Assembly: GCA_021163155.1 (NCBI GenBank)
Contig: JAGGXI010000119.1
Location: forward strand, 1 to 30,736
Origin: Candidatus Aerophobota bacterium
GTDB taxonomy: Bacteria > Aerophobota > Aerophobia > Aerophobales > JAGGXI01
DNA: 30,736 nucleotides
Direction of reading: 5' to 3'
The position numbers and the translations under genes are program-made. This document shows, piece after piece, positions 22,857 through 30,256 of the stretch (within the stretch, counting starts at the first letter, position 1; every line of letters begins with the position of its first letter). The notes beneath the pieces are model-generated. The model made no database searches and was not told where the DNA came from. It saw only the letters and a program-made list of their open reading frames with translations.

Positions 22857-23225
22857 ATGGGCTTGGTAAGGGGAGATTTAACCTACTTTCTCTTAAAAAA
22901 GTCTCTGGATGCTTATTTTTTAAGACATAAAGTCATAGCCAATAATATTGCTAATGCAGATACTCCAGGATTTAAAAGAGGAGAGGTTATTTTTGAAGAA
23001 AAACTTAAAAAGGCATTAGGAGGGAATTTTCCTTTAAATAAACTCGAAGAGGTAAAACCTGAAATTGTATTAGATTTAAATTCTTCCTGGAGAGAAGATT
23101 TCAACAATGTAGATATAGAAAAAGAGATGGTTAATCTTTCTAAAAGTTCTTTACAGTATAATCTATGCATCCAGCTCATAGATAAAAAGTTTCAAAGAAT
23201 AAAGATGGCCATCCAGGGAAAATAA
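22857..23225 (+). CDS. flgB: Flagellar basal body rod protein FlgB
   Basis: FlgB forms the proximal rod of the flagellar basal body. The 122-residue protein has the rod-protein signature IANNIANADTPGFKRGEV (27-44) and a C-terminal EKEMVNLSKSSLQYN segment, both classical for FlgB. CAGGAG precedes the ATG. It is the first gene of the operon behind the sigma54 promoter and is followed by flgC after 32 bases. FlgB is exported by the flagellar type III apparatus and has no cleaved signal peptide, as expected. Confidence 0.97.
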   Translation: MGLVRGDLTYFLLKKSLDAYFLRHKVIANNIANADTPGFKRGEVIFEEKLKKALGGNFPLNKLEEVKPEIVLDLNSSWREDFNNVDIEKEMVNLSKSSLQYNLCIQLIDKKFQRIKMAIQGK

Positions 23226-23257
23226 TTTAACGACTTTTAAACCGGGAGGTAAAAGAA

Positions 23258-23674
23258 ATGTCTTCTCTATTTTCAACAATGAATATTAGCTCCTCAGGGA
23301 TGAGTGCTCAGAGAATTCGTATGGATATAATTGCCAGTAATATAGCCAATGCTCAAACTACACGAACCCCACAGGGAGAAGGACCCTATCGAAGAAAAGA
23401 GGTTGTTTTTGCTACTCTCCTTGAAGATATGAAAAAGGGAGAGAGAGGAGTAGATATGGTAGGCATATTCCCGGATCCATCTCCTTTTAAAATGGTCTAT
23501 AAACCTCAACATCCTGATGCTAATGCCCAAGGATATGTATCTATGCCTAACGTGAATATAGTTACGGAGATGATTGACATAATTTCAGCTACACGAGCTT
23601 ATGAGGCGAATGTTACTGCTTTTAAATCTACTCAAAATATGATTCTTAAGGCTATGGAAATAGGGAGGAGATAA
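23258..23674 (+). CDS. flgC: Flagellar basal body rod protein FlgC
   Basis: A 138-residue rod protein with the N-terminal SSGMSAQRIRMDIIASNIAN motif, VSMPNVNIVTEMIDI and the C-terminal TRAYEANV helix (about 112-119), all diagnostic for FlgC. GGGAGG lies just upstream of the ATG. Its stop codon shares one base with the fliE start (TAATG at 23672), so the two are coupled. Confidence 0.97.
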   Translation: MSSLFSTMNISSSGMSAQRIRMDIIASNIANAQTTRTPQGEGPYRRKEVVFATLLEDMKKGERGVDMVGIFPDPSPFKMVYKPQHPDANAQGYVSMPNVNIVTEMIDIISATRAYEANVTAFKSTQNMILKAMEIGRR

Positions 23675-23982
23675 TGGAAGAAAATCAATCTATTCAATCT
23701 TCTTTTCCTTTAAGAGAAATACCGAAAATAGCGGAGAGAAATTTAGCAAAAATCGGGAAAGAAAATTCCTTCAAAGAAATTTTAACAAATCTTGTTGATA
23801 AAGTTAACAATCTTGAGAATAATGCCGACCAATCTATTCAAAAATTGGTTACAGGAGAAACAGACAACATTCATCAGGTGATGATTGCCGTTGAAGAAGC
23901 TGATCTTGCTTTCCGTATGATGATGGAGATAAGAAACAAATTGGTAGAAGCCTATCAACAGATTACACATATGCAGATGTGA
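23674..23982 (+). CDS. fliE: Flagellar hook-basal body protein FliE
   Basis: FliE joins the MS ring to the rod. The 102-residue protein shows the conserved C-terminal half: FKEILTNLVDKVN, GETDNIHQVMIAVEEADLAF and LVEAYQQITHMQM. It is the third gene of the flgB-flgC-fliE order common to many flagellates. The start overlaps the flgC stop by one base. A 448-base gap full of repeats separates it from fliF. Confidence 0.96.
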   Translation: MEENQSIQSSFPLREIPKIAERNLAKIGKENSFKEILTNLVDKVNNLENNADQSIQKLVTGETDNIHQVMIAVEEADLAFRMMMEIRNKLVEAYQQITHMQM

Positions 23983-24430
23983 AAACAGGATTAAAGGGAA
24001 AGAGATACCGGTAGCCGCAGGCTTTAGCCTGCGAAGAGGTGAGATGTGAGGGGAAAAAACAGGATTAAAGGATTAGAGGATTAGAGGATTAGAGGGAAAA
24101 AAGCAGTGAGACGTGAACCGGTAGCCGCAAGGCTCAGAGCCTGCGAAGAGGTGAGATGTGAGGGGAAGAAGCAGGATTAGAGGATTAAAGGATTAAAGGG
24201 AAAGAGACACCGGTAGCCGCAGGCTTTAGCCTGCGAAGAGGTGAGATGTGAAAGGCAAAAAATAGGATTAGAGGATTAGAGGGAAAGAGATACCGGTAGC
24301 CGCAACCTTTACCCCGTTAGATAGTAGTAACATCTAATGGGGTTTAGGTTGCGTAAAGAAAGATTATTACATGAGAACGCAGGCTAAAGCCTGCGGCTAC
24401 CGAGGGGGAGATATCTATTAAGGATATAAA
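23983..24430. repeat. Composite array of REP units, octamers and heptamers between fliE and fliF
   Basis: No gene is present. REP units start at 24010, 24120 (variant GCAAGGCTCAGAGCCTGC), 24212 and 24295. Each of the first three is followed by AAGAGGTGAGATGTGA. Before each unit come AGGATTAG/AGGATTAA octamers in tandem and, in most cases, GGGAAAGAGATACC. The last unit is compound (24295-24401): it has the nested hairpin 24311-24343 (ACCCCGTTAGAT...ATCTAATGGGGT, loop AGTAGTAAC), then CGCAGGCTAAAGCCTGCG and GGCTACC. AAGGA at 24420-24424 is the fliF ribosome binding site. Confidence 0.92.
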
Positions 24431-26050
24431 ATGGACTTTTTAAAACAAGTTAAAGAACAACTTCTATCAATCTGGAAAAGACTGGAAAAACGTCAAAAAA
24501 TATTCTTAATATCATCAACAGCTATTTTTCTGGTATCTCTTATTATTTTAATTAACTGGGCATCCCATCCAGAGTATTCTCTGCTTTACTCAAATCTTGC
24601 TTTACAGGATGCAGGAGAAATTGCAAATAAATTAAAAGAAAAGAAAATTACTTATAAAATAGAGAATGGTGGAAAAACAATTCTTGTACCTTCTTCAGAT
24701 GTTTACGAGATGCGTCTTCAATTGGCTATGGAAGGTGTTCCCAAAAGTGGACAGATTGGTTTTGAAATATTTGATAATACTAACATTATAGGAATGACCA
24801 ATTTTATGGAGAAAGTAAATTATCAAAGAGCTTTGCAGGGAGAATTATCTCGGACAATCCAAAGCCTAAATGAAATATCACAGGCACGGGTTCATCTGGT
24901 TCTTCCCGAATCATCTTCTTTTATTGAAAAAAAGAAATTAGCAAGAGCATCGGTAATGATAAAACTTAAACCTGGTAAGTGGCTAGCAAAAAAGCAGGTT
25001 ATGGGCATTGCTAACCTTATAGCCAGCAGTGTGGAAGATTTAACCACTAAGAATATCACCATTATAGACGAGAAAGGAAATATGCTTTTAGGCGGAGAAG
25101 AAAATGACGAAACTACTTATCTTAGTGGAAATCAAATAGAGCTAAAAAGAGACGTAGAACAATATCTTACAAACAAAATCCAACTTTTATTAATTCCTGT
25201 ATTAGGTGTAGGAAAATCTGCAGTTACTGTAGATGCAAAGTTAAATTTTGACCAGATAAGAAAAACAGAAGAGCGATACGACCCTGAAGGAAAAGTAGTT
25301 AAAAGTGAAGTGAGAAGTGAGACTACGAGAGAAGGAGGCGGTGGAGTTATAGGAGGAAGCCCTGGGGTTAAAACAAACTTAGGTCAAAACAGCCTTTTAT
25401 CTCAAGGGTTAAATCCAGAAAAAGAGACAAAAGAGGAGAGCAATATACAATATGCTATAAATAAGACTATAGAGGATACAATAGGAGAGGTAGGGAATAT
25501 AGAAAAACTATCTATCGCTGTAGCCGTTGATGGAACTTATAAAACCGGTCCTGATGGCAAAAATGAATATATCCCTCGAAGCAAGGAAGAGATAGATAAA
25601 CTCGTTTCTATTATTAAAGGAGCTATAGGATATAACTCCTCTCGTGGGGACACAATTGCAGTAACTAATGTTCCTTTTATTTCATCTCTTCCTGAAGCTG
25701 AAGAAAAAGGTCTTTTGGGTAAAATAATAGGGCCTGAATTCTTAAGATCTCTTCCTAAGTATATCATCATAGGAATATTAATCTTAATGTTATTTTTACT
25801 TCTGCGTCCAATAATAAAAGCTGTAAGTTCCTTTAAAATATCACCCATGGAAGAGAAAGTGCCTTCCAGAGTAAAGCCAGAACAAGTAATAAAAAGGGAA
25901 GAAGAAATTATTCCTTTTAAAGAAGGACAGTTACCCGGAAAGGAACTATTATACAGAAAAGAGATATTTAAGGCGGTTGAAGAAAAACCAGAAGACATTG
26001 CCCAAATAATTAGAGTATGGCTTACAAATCATAAAGGAAAGAAAAAATGA
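24431..26050 (+). CDS. fliF: Flagellar MS-ring protein FliF
   Basis: FliF builds the MS ring in the cytoplasmic membrane, on which the switch and the export gate assemble. The 539-residue protein has a first membrane segment at about 24-43, a ring-building periplasmic domain with conserved MTNFMEKVNYQRALQGELSR and ARVHLVLPE, a second membrane segment at about 441-460 and the C-terminal FliG-binding tail (EEKPEDIAQIIRVWL). The length is normal. Bases 25304-25324 match the heptamer repeat of the intergenic regions but keep a plausible FliF sequence (KSEVRSET). The stop overlaps the fliG start (ATGA). Confidence 0.97.
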   Translation: MDFLKQVKEQLLSIWKRLEKRQKIFLISSTAIFLVSLIILINWASHPEYSLLYSNLALQDAGEIANKLKEKKITYKIENGGKTILVPSSDVYEMRLQLAMEGVPKSGQIGFEIFDNTNIIGMTNFMEKVNYQRALQGELSRTIQSLNEISQARVHLVLPESSSFIEKKKLARASVMIKLKPGKWLAKKQVMGIANLIASSVEDLTTKNITIIDEKGNMLLGGEENDETTYLSGNQIELKRDVEQYLTNKIQLLLIPVLGVGKSAVTVDAKLNFDQIRKTEERYDPEGKVVKSEVRSETTREGGGGVIGGSPGVKTNLGQNSLLSQGLNPEKETKEESNIQYAINKTIEDTIGEVGNIEKLSIAVAVDGTYKTGPDGKNEYIPRSKEEIDKLVSIIKGAIGYNSSRGDTIAVTNVPFISSLPEAEEKGLLGKIIGPEFLRSLPKYIIIGILILMLFLLLRPIIKAVSSFKISPMEEKVPSRVKPEQVIKREEEIIPFKEGQLPGKELLYRKEIFKAVEEKPEDIAQIIRVWLTNHKGKKK

Positions 26051-27066
26051 AAGAAGATACATATCAGCTTACAGGTAAACAAAAAGCAGCTATTTTTTTA
26101 ATCAGTTTAGGAAAGGAAAGAGCAGCTGGAATCTTAAAAAAATTGGATATAGAAGAAGTTGAGCAATTAACTCAGGAGATAGCTAATTGGGATAATATTT
26201 CTCCAGAATTAATCAAAGAAGTATGGAAAGAGTTTTCTCAGATGAAATTAGCTCAACATTATGCTAATCAAGGAGGGGAGAAATATGCTCGGGAGATATT
26301 AGAAAAAGCATTAGGAGACCATAAAGCATTAGATATTATAAATAATTTAAAACAGAGAACAGACCTTCTTCCTCTTGATATTCTGGAAAGTATTGATCCT
26401 CAGCAATTACTCAGCTTTCTTCAATCAGAACATCCCCAAACTATTGCTCTTATTCTTTCACATTTAAAGTCAAAGCAGGCTGCTATCATTCTTTCATCTT
26501 TACCTGAAAAACTTCAATTAGAGGTAACTACAAGAATTATTAATATAGAAGAGGCATCGCCAGAAGCACTTAAAGAAGTAAATAAAATATTGAGAAAGGA
26601 ATTTTCTTATACTTCTGAGAAAGGGAGATTACAAAAAGTAGGAGGAACAAAAATGGTAGCAGAAATTCTTAACAGAGTAGACAGAGCCACAGAGAAGAGG
26701 ATTATGGAAGCTATGGAAAAAAGAGATGCTCAATTAGCAAAGAATGTAAAAAACTTAATGTTTGTTTTTGAAGATATTCTCTCTCTTGATGACCGTTCTT
26801 TACAACGAGCTTTAAGAGAAATGGATACCAAAGAATTAACCCTTGCTCTTAAAGGAGCAGACAAGAAGCTGAAGGAAAAATTCTTTAAGAATCTATCCTC
26901 TAGAGCTGTAGAAACCATTAAAGAGGATATGGAATTTATGGGGCCGGTGCGACTGCGAAATGTAGAGGAAGCTCAGCAAAAGATTGTAAACATAATGAGA
27001 AGATTAGAAGAAAAAGGGGAAATAGTAGGTCGACAAAGGGAAGAGGGGGAGCAGCTAATTGTTTAA
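26047..27066 (+). CDS. fliG: Flagellar motor switch protein FliG
   Basis: FliG forms the rotor ring that receives torque from the stator. The 339-residue protein has an N-terminal FliF-binding domain, the middle domain with SEHPQTIALILSHL, and a C-terminal torque domain with FVFEDILSLDDRSLQRALRE and MGPVRLRNVEEAQ. The charged residues of the torque helix are present. The start overlaps the fliF stop by four bases, and its own stop overlaps the TTG start of fliH by eight bases. Confidence 0.97.
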   Translation: MKEDTYQLTGKQKAAIFLISLGKERAAGILKKLDIEEVEQLTQEIANWDNISPELIKEVWKEFSQMKLAQHYANQGGEKYAREILEKALGDHKALDIINNLKQRTDLLPLDILESIDPQQLLSFLQSEHPQTIALILSHLKSKQAAIILSSLPEKLQLEVTTRIINIEEASPEALKEVNKILRKEFSYTSEKGRLQKVGGTKMVAEILNRVDRATEKRIMEAMEKRDAQLAKNVKNLMFVFEDILSLDDRSLQRALREMDTKELTLALKGADKKLKEKFFKNLSSRAVETIKEDMEFMGPVRLRNVEEAQQKIVNIMRRLEEKGEIVGRQREEGEQLIV

Positions 27067-27679
27067 AATTAAATTTATTAGCCCTTTAAAAAGGGTACAT
27101 CCTATTAAATCATTGCCCTCTCTATCAAAAGAGAAAAAAAGTCCTGCTAAAAAGGAAACCTCTATATCTTCCAAAGTGTTAACTTCTGTATCTATAGACA
27201 AAGAGACTGCATTCAGGGAAGGGTTTGAAAAAGGAAAACAGATAGGCGAACAGGAGATAAAACCTCTTATAGAGGTACTTAAAAAAGTAGTTAAGGAATT
27301 GAAGGCTAAAAAGGAAGATTTCAGTAAAGAGATGGAAGAACAGATGGTTAAAATATCCTTAAGTGCAGCGAAGAAAATAATTAAAAAGGAAGTAGCTGAA
27401 GACTCTGAAGTTATTATTAGGATAGCTAAAGAGGCTCTTAAGCAGACAATAAATTGTCGACAAATAACCGTAAAAGTTAACCCTCATGATTGGAAGAAAT
27501 TAAGAGAAGTAGAAAAAAAGTTTTTATTTTCAGACAATAGAGAACAAAACATAAGCATAGAGAAAGATGAAAAGATTAAACAGGGAGGATGCATTATAGA
27601 AACAGAGAAGCAAATAATAGATGCCCAGATTGATAATCAAATAAAAGAGATGGATAAAGCTCTTTTAGGAGAAAGATAA
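27059..27679 (+). CDS. fliH: Flagellar assembly protein FliH
   Basis: FliH binds and restrains the export ATPase FliI. The 206-residue protein has the expected REGFEKGKQIGEQE Gly-containing helix (about 50-65), a coiled coil and a C-terminal V-ATPase E-subunit-like domain (ISLSAAKKIIKKEV, VKVNPHDWKKLREV, GGCIIETEKQIIDAQID). Start codon TTG at 27059, with AGAGGGGGAG upstream inside the end of fliG. Its stop shares a base with the fliI start. Confidence 0.92.
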   Translation: MFKIKFISPLKRVHPIKSLPSLSKEKKSPAKKETSISSKVLTSVSIDKETAFREGFEKGKQIGEQEIKPLIEVLKKVVKELKAKKEDFSKEMEEQMVKISLSAAKKIIKKEVAEDSEVIIRIAKEALKQTINCRQITVKVNPHDWKKLREVEKKFLFSDNREQNISIEKDEKIKQGGCIIETEKQIIDAQIDNQIKEMDKALLGER

Positions 27680-28986
27680 TGAAAAATCTCTCCTCATACT
27701 TAAAGATTATAGAGAAAACAGACCCCATAAAGGTAGAGGGCAAAGTAACCAGAACGGTGGGTTCAGTTATAGAATCATTAGGTCCCCCTGCTTGTATAGG
27801 AGAGCTCTGTTATATCTATCCCTTAGGAGAAAAAAATGAAATCAAGGCTGAGGTTGTCGGTTTTCGAGAAAACAGACTTCTTCTAATGCCTCTGGAAAGA
27901 ACTGAAGGTATGAAAACCGAAAGTAAAATAGTAGCTACTGGTTATCCCATTACTATTAAAGCAAGCAAAGACCTTTTAGGAAGAGTACTAAATGGTTTGG
28001 GTCAACCTATAGACAATAAAAGTGCTTTTATACTGGGGGAGAGGCGGCCTATCTATAATGCTCCTATTCCTCCATTAGGAAGAAAAAGGGTTAAAGAGCC
28101 TTTAAGCATAGGAATAAGAGCAATTGATGGTATTCTCACTTATGGGAAAGGGCAAAGATTGGGAATATTTGCTGGAAGTGGAATAGGGAAAACTATTCTT
28201 ATGGGAGAAATAGCTAAATACTCCCAGGCTGATGTAAATGTAATTGCCCTTATTGGAGAAAGAGGAAGAGAGGTAAAAGATTTCTTAGAAAAAAATCTAG
28301 GCGAAGCAGGTTTAAAAAAATCAGTAGTAATAGTAGTCACTTCTGACCAACCAGCGCTTTTAAAGATAAAAGGGGCCTTTGTGGCTACTGCTATAGCAGA
28401 ATACTTTAGAGATATGGGATTAGATGTACTTTTGATGGTAGATTCTATAACACGTTTTGCTATGGCTCAAAGAGAGATAGGAGTAGCTATTGGTGAGCCT
28501 CCAACTACAAAAGCTTATCCACCATCTGTGTATGCTTTAATACCTAAACTTATAGAAAGAGCGGGAGCCTTTGCTAAAGGAAGTATCACTGGATTATACA
28601 CCGTTTTAGTAGAAGCAGATGATATAAATGAACCTGTTTCAGATACTCTCCGTTCCACGCTGGATGGTCATATTGTTCTTTCTCGAAAATTAGCCAGCAG
28701 AAACCATTATCCTGCTATTGATGTATTAAACAGTATAAGCAGATCAATGGTGGATATTGTTTCTTTAGAACACAGGAAAGCTGCTAATAAACTGAGGAAA
28801 GTTCTCTCTATTTATAAAGAAGCTGAAGATTTAATCAATATTGGAGCTTATGTAAAGGGAAGTAATCCGGAAATTGACTATGCTATAAAAATGATTAAAG
28901 AAGTAAACTCTTATCTCCAGCAAGATTTAGGAGAATACACTCCTTATAAAGAAGCTGTTTCTAAGCTAATAAGGATATTTAAGTAG
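27679..28986 (+). CDS. fliI: Flagellum-specific ATPase FliI
   Basis: FliI is the ATPase of the flagellar type III export apparatus, related to the F1 beta subunit. The 435-residue protein has DLLGRVLNGLGQPID, the P-loop FAGSGIGKTILMGEIA (about 164-179), LIGERGREVKDF, the Walker B region LLMVDSITRFAMAQREI and the GEPPTTKAYPPSVY segment. All are typical for FliI rather than for ATP synthase. It is coupled to fliH by TAATG and followed by 115 bases before fliJ. Confidence 0.97.
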   Translation: MKNLSSYLKIIEKTDPIKVEGKVTRTVGSVIESLGPPACIGELCYIYPLGEKNEIKAEVVGFRENRLLLMPLERTEGMKTESKIVATGYPITIKASKDLLGRVLNGLGQPIDNKSAFILGERRPIYNAPIPPLGRKRVKEPLSIGIRAIDGILTYGKGQRLGIFAGSGIGKTILMGEIAKYSQADVNVIALIGERGREVKDFLEKNLGEAGLKKSVVIVVTSDQPALLKIKGAFVATAIAEYFRDMGLDVLLMVDSITRFAMAQREIGVAIGEPPTTKAYPPSVYALIPKLIERAGAFAKGSITGLYTVLVEADDINEPVSDTLRSTLDGHIVLSRKLASRNHYPAIDVLNSISRSMVDIVSLEHRKAANKLRKVLSIYKEAEDLINIGAYVKGSNPEIDYAIKMIKEVNSYLQQDLGEYTPYKEAVSKLIRIFK

Positions 28987-29101
28987 AAAACAGAAGTGAA
29001 ACGTGAGAAAAATACGAATTGCATCTATCATTTTTTATGTTTTATGAATCAGGGGCAATGGCATTATTATTTAAACTGTTGAATATAGGATTAAATTATA
29101 A
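28987..29101. other. Spacer between fliI and fliJ
   Basis: Starts with a short heptamer stretch (AAGTGAAACGTGAGAAA) right after the fliI stop. The rest is AT-rich with no clear promoter; TGGCATTATTATTT near 29060 has no matching -12 GC and is not a sigma54 promoter. Confidence 0.5.
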
Positions 29102-29545
29102 ATGAAAAAATTTACTTTTTCTCTTCAACCTCTTTTAGATTATCGGAAAAGATATGAAGATAGATTAAAAAAAGAATTGGCTGAAATTAAAAAAGAGGAG
29201 AAAAGGCAGAAAAAAATTATTGAGCAGCTTCATAAAAAGAGAACAAAATGCGAGGAAGAATTAAGAAAAAGAAGAATTTCAGGAGAGATAGAAATCGCTT
29301 CGCTGTTAATCTATCAGTTTTATTTAGACAAACTCTCTTTGCAGATTGAAGAGGAGACAAAAAAAATGGAAGAAATTTTTCTAAAAATTAAAAATAAACA
29401 AACACAGATAATTGAAGCTTCCAAGAACAAAAAAGTATTAGAAAAGTTAAAAGAAAAAAGATGGCTAAAATTTATTGACGATGTAGAGAAAGATGAGCAA
29501 CGTTTTATTGATGAAATAGCTCTTACAAAGTTTAATAGCAGGTAA
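29102..29545 (+). CDS. fliJ: Flagellar export protein FliJ
   Basis: A 147-residue protein that is almost wholly coiled coil, starting FTFSLQPLLDYRKRYED, the typical FliJ opening. FliJ sits in the centre of the FliI hexamer and links it to the export gate. The ATG at 29102 follows AGGA at 29087-29090. A tiny frame of 22 codons (29037-29105) ends across this start in an ATGA overlap and may or may not be translated. The position directly after fliI supports the call, as sequence alone is weakly conserved in this family. Confidence 0.9.
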   Translation: MKKFTFSLQPLLDYRKRYEDRLKKELAEIKKEEKRQKKIIEQLHKKRTKCEEELRKRRISGEIEIASLLIYQFYLDKLSLQIEEETKKMEEIFLKIKNKQTQIIEASKNKKVLEKLKEKRWLKFIDDVEKDEQRFIDEIALTKFNSR

Positions 29546-29592
29546 TAGCAGGAAGAATTCAGAAGACAAAATAGAAAATATAAATATAAGTA

Positions 29593-29621
29593 GAGACCTC
29601 TGGAGGTTTTTTAGAGGTCTC
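29593..29621 (+). other. Hairpin between fliJ and the motE-like gene
   Basis: GAGACCTCT (29593-29601) is perfectly complementary to AGAGGTCTC (29613-29621). An overlapping shorter hairpin CCTC-tg-GAGG (29597-29606) is followed by six T residues (29607-29612) and looks like a minimal terminator. The two structures exclude each other. Confidence 0.5.
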
Positions 29622-29636
29622 AAGTAGGCTTTTAAA

Positions 29637-30200
29637 ATGAGCAAAATAAAAATAGTCTGTATCCTGGTCTCTATTTTTATCCTTACAACAGGAGCAACAC
29701 TATTTAAAAAAGGTCTTCTAACGAGAGAGCAAATCTCTTATTTAATAAAGAAGAGCTCTTCAAATAAATCTATAAAAAAAGAGGAAAATTTATCAGAAAA
29801 AGAGATTGTTCTTGCCCTTCAGAAAATTGAGAAAGAAAAAAAGAGACAATTTGAAGAAAAGCAGGAGATAGAAAAATTTAAAGAACGCCTTTCCATGCAA
29901 GAGGAAGAATTGAAGAAAAAACTGAATAATAAGGCAAATGAGATATTTAACCTAAAAAAAGAGGCTGAAATGTGGGTTAAAAAAAAAGAGGAGATAGAAA
30001 AAAAAAATATAAGTTGGCTCTCCAAGGTTTACGAAAAAATGCGGCCAGAAGAGGCGGCCTCTATTGTAGAAAAATTAGATGAAAATTTAGCAATAGCAAT
30101 TTTATCTAAAATGGAAGAACGTCAAGCAGGAAAAATATTAGGAGCTATGGATTCCAAACAGGCAATTAAACTAAGTCAGAAAATAGGTAAACCCCGTTAG
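29637..30200 (+). CDS. motE: MotE-like flagellar protein
   Basis: The 187-residue protein has an N-terminal membrane anchor (about 4-23, IKIVCILVSIFILTTGATLF), a long Lys/Glu-rich coiled coil (about 45-130) and a C-terminal MgtE-N-like helical domain (MRPEEAASIVEKLDENLAIAIL). This is the organisation of MotE (FliJ-neighbouring, stator-related in the literature), and the place between fliJ and fliK is usual. The last three codons (KPR) and the TAG stop are inside a hairpin repeat (30191-30224). The ribosome binding site is weak. Confidence 0.82.
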   Translation: MSKIKIVCILVSIFILTTGATLFKKGLLTREQISYLIKKSSSNKSIKKEENLSEKEIVLALQKIEKEKKRQFEEKQEIEKFKERLSMQEEELKKKLNNKANEIFNLKKEAEMWVKKKEEIEKKNISWLSKVYEKMRPEEAASIVEKLDENLAIAILSKMEERQAGKILGAMDSKQAIKLSQKIGKPR

Positions 30201-30224
30201 ATAGAGAAGCTTATCTAACAGGGT
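30191..30224. repeat. Hairpin repeat of the ACCCCGTTAGAT family
   Basis: ACCCCGTTAGATA (30191-30203) pairs with TATCTAACAGGGT (30212-30224), with one C-A mismatch. It is the same core as the inner hairpins at 24311 and 19384, but with a different loop and without the outer GTAG...CTAC arms. It supplies the stop codon of the motE-like gene. Confidence 0.8.
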
Positions 30225-30256
30225 AAAGAAATTCCTTATGATGAAGGAAAGAAAAA

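Noticed and set aside
29052-29070. TGGCATTATTATTTAAAC as a sigma54 promoter for fliJ
   Set aside because: There is no GC at the -12 position ten bases after GG.
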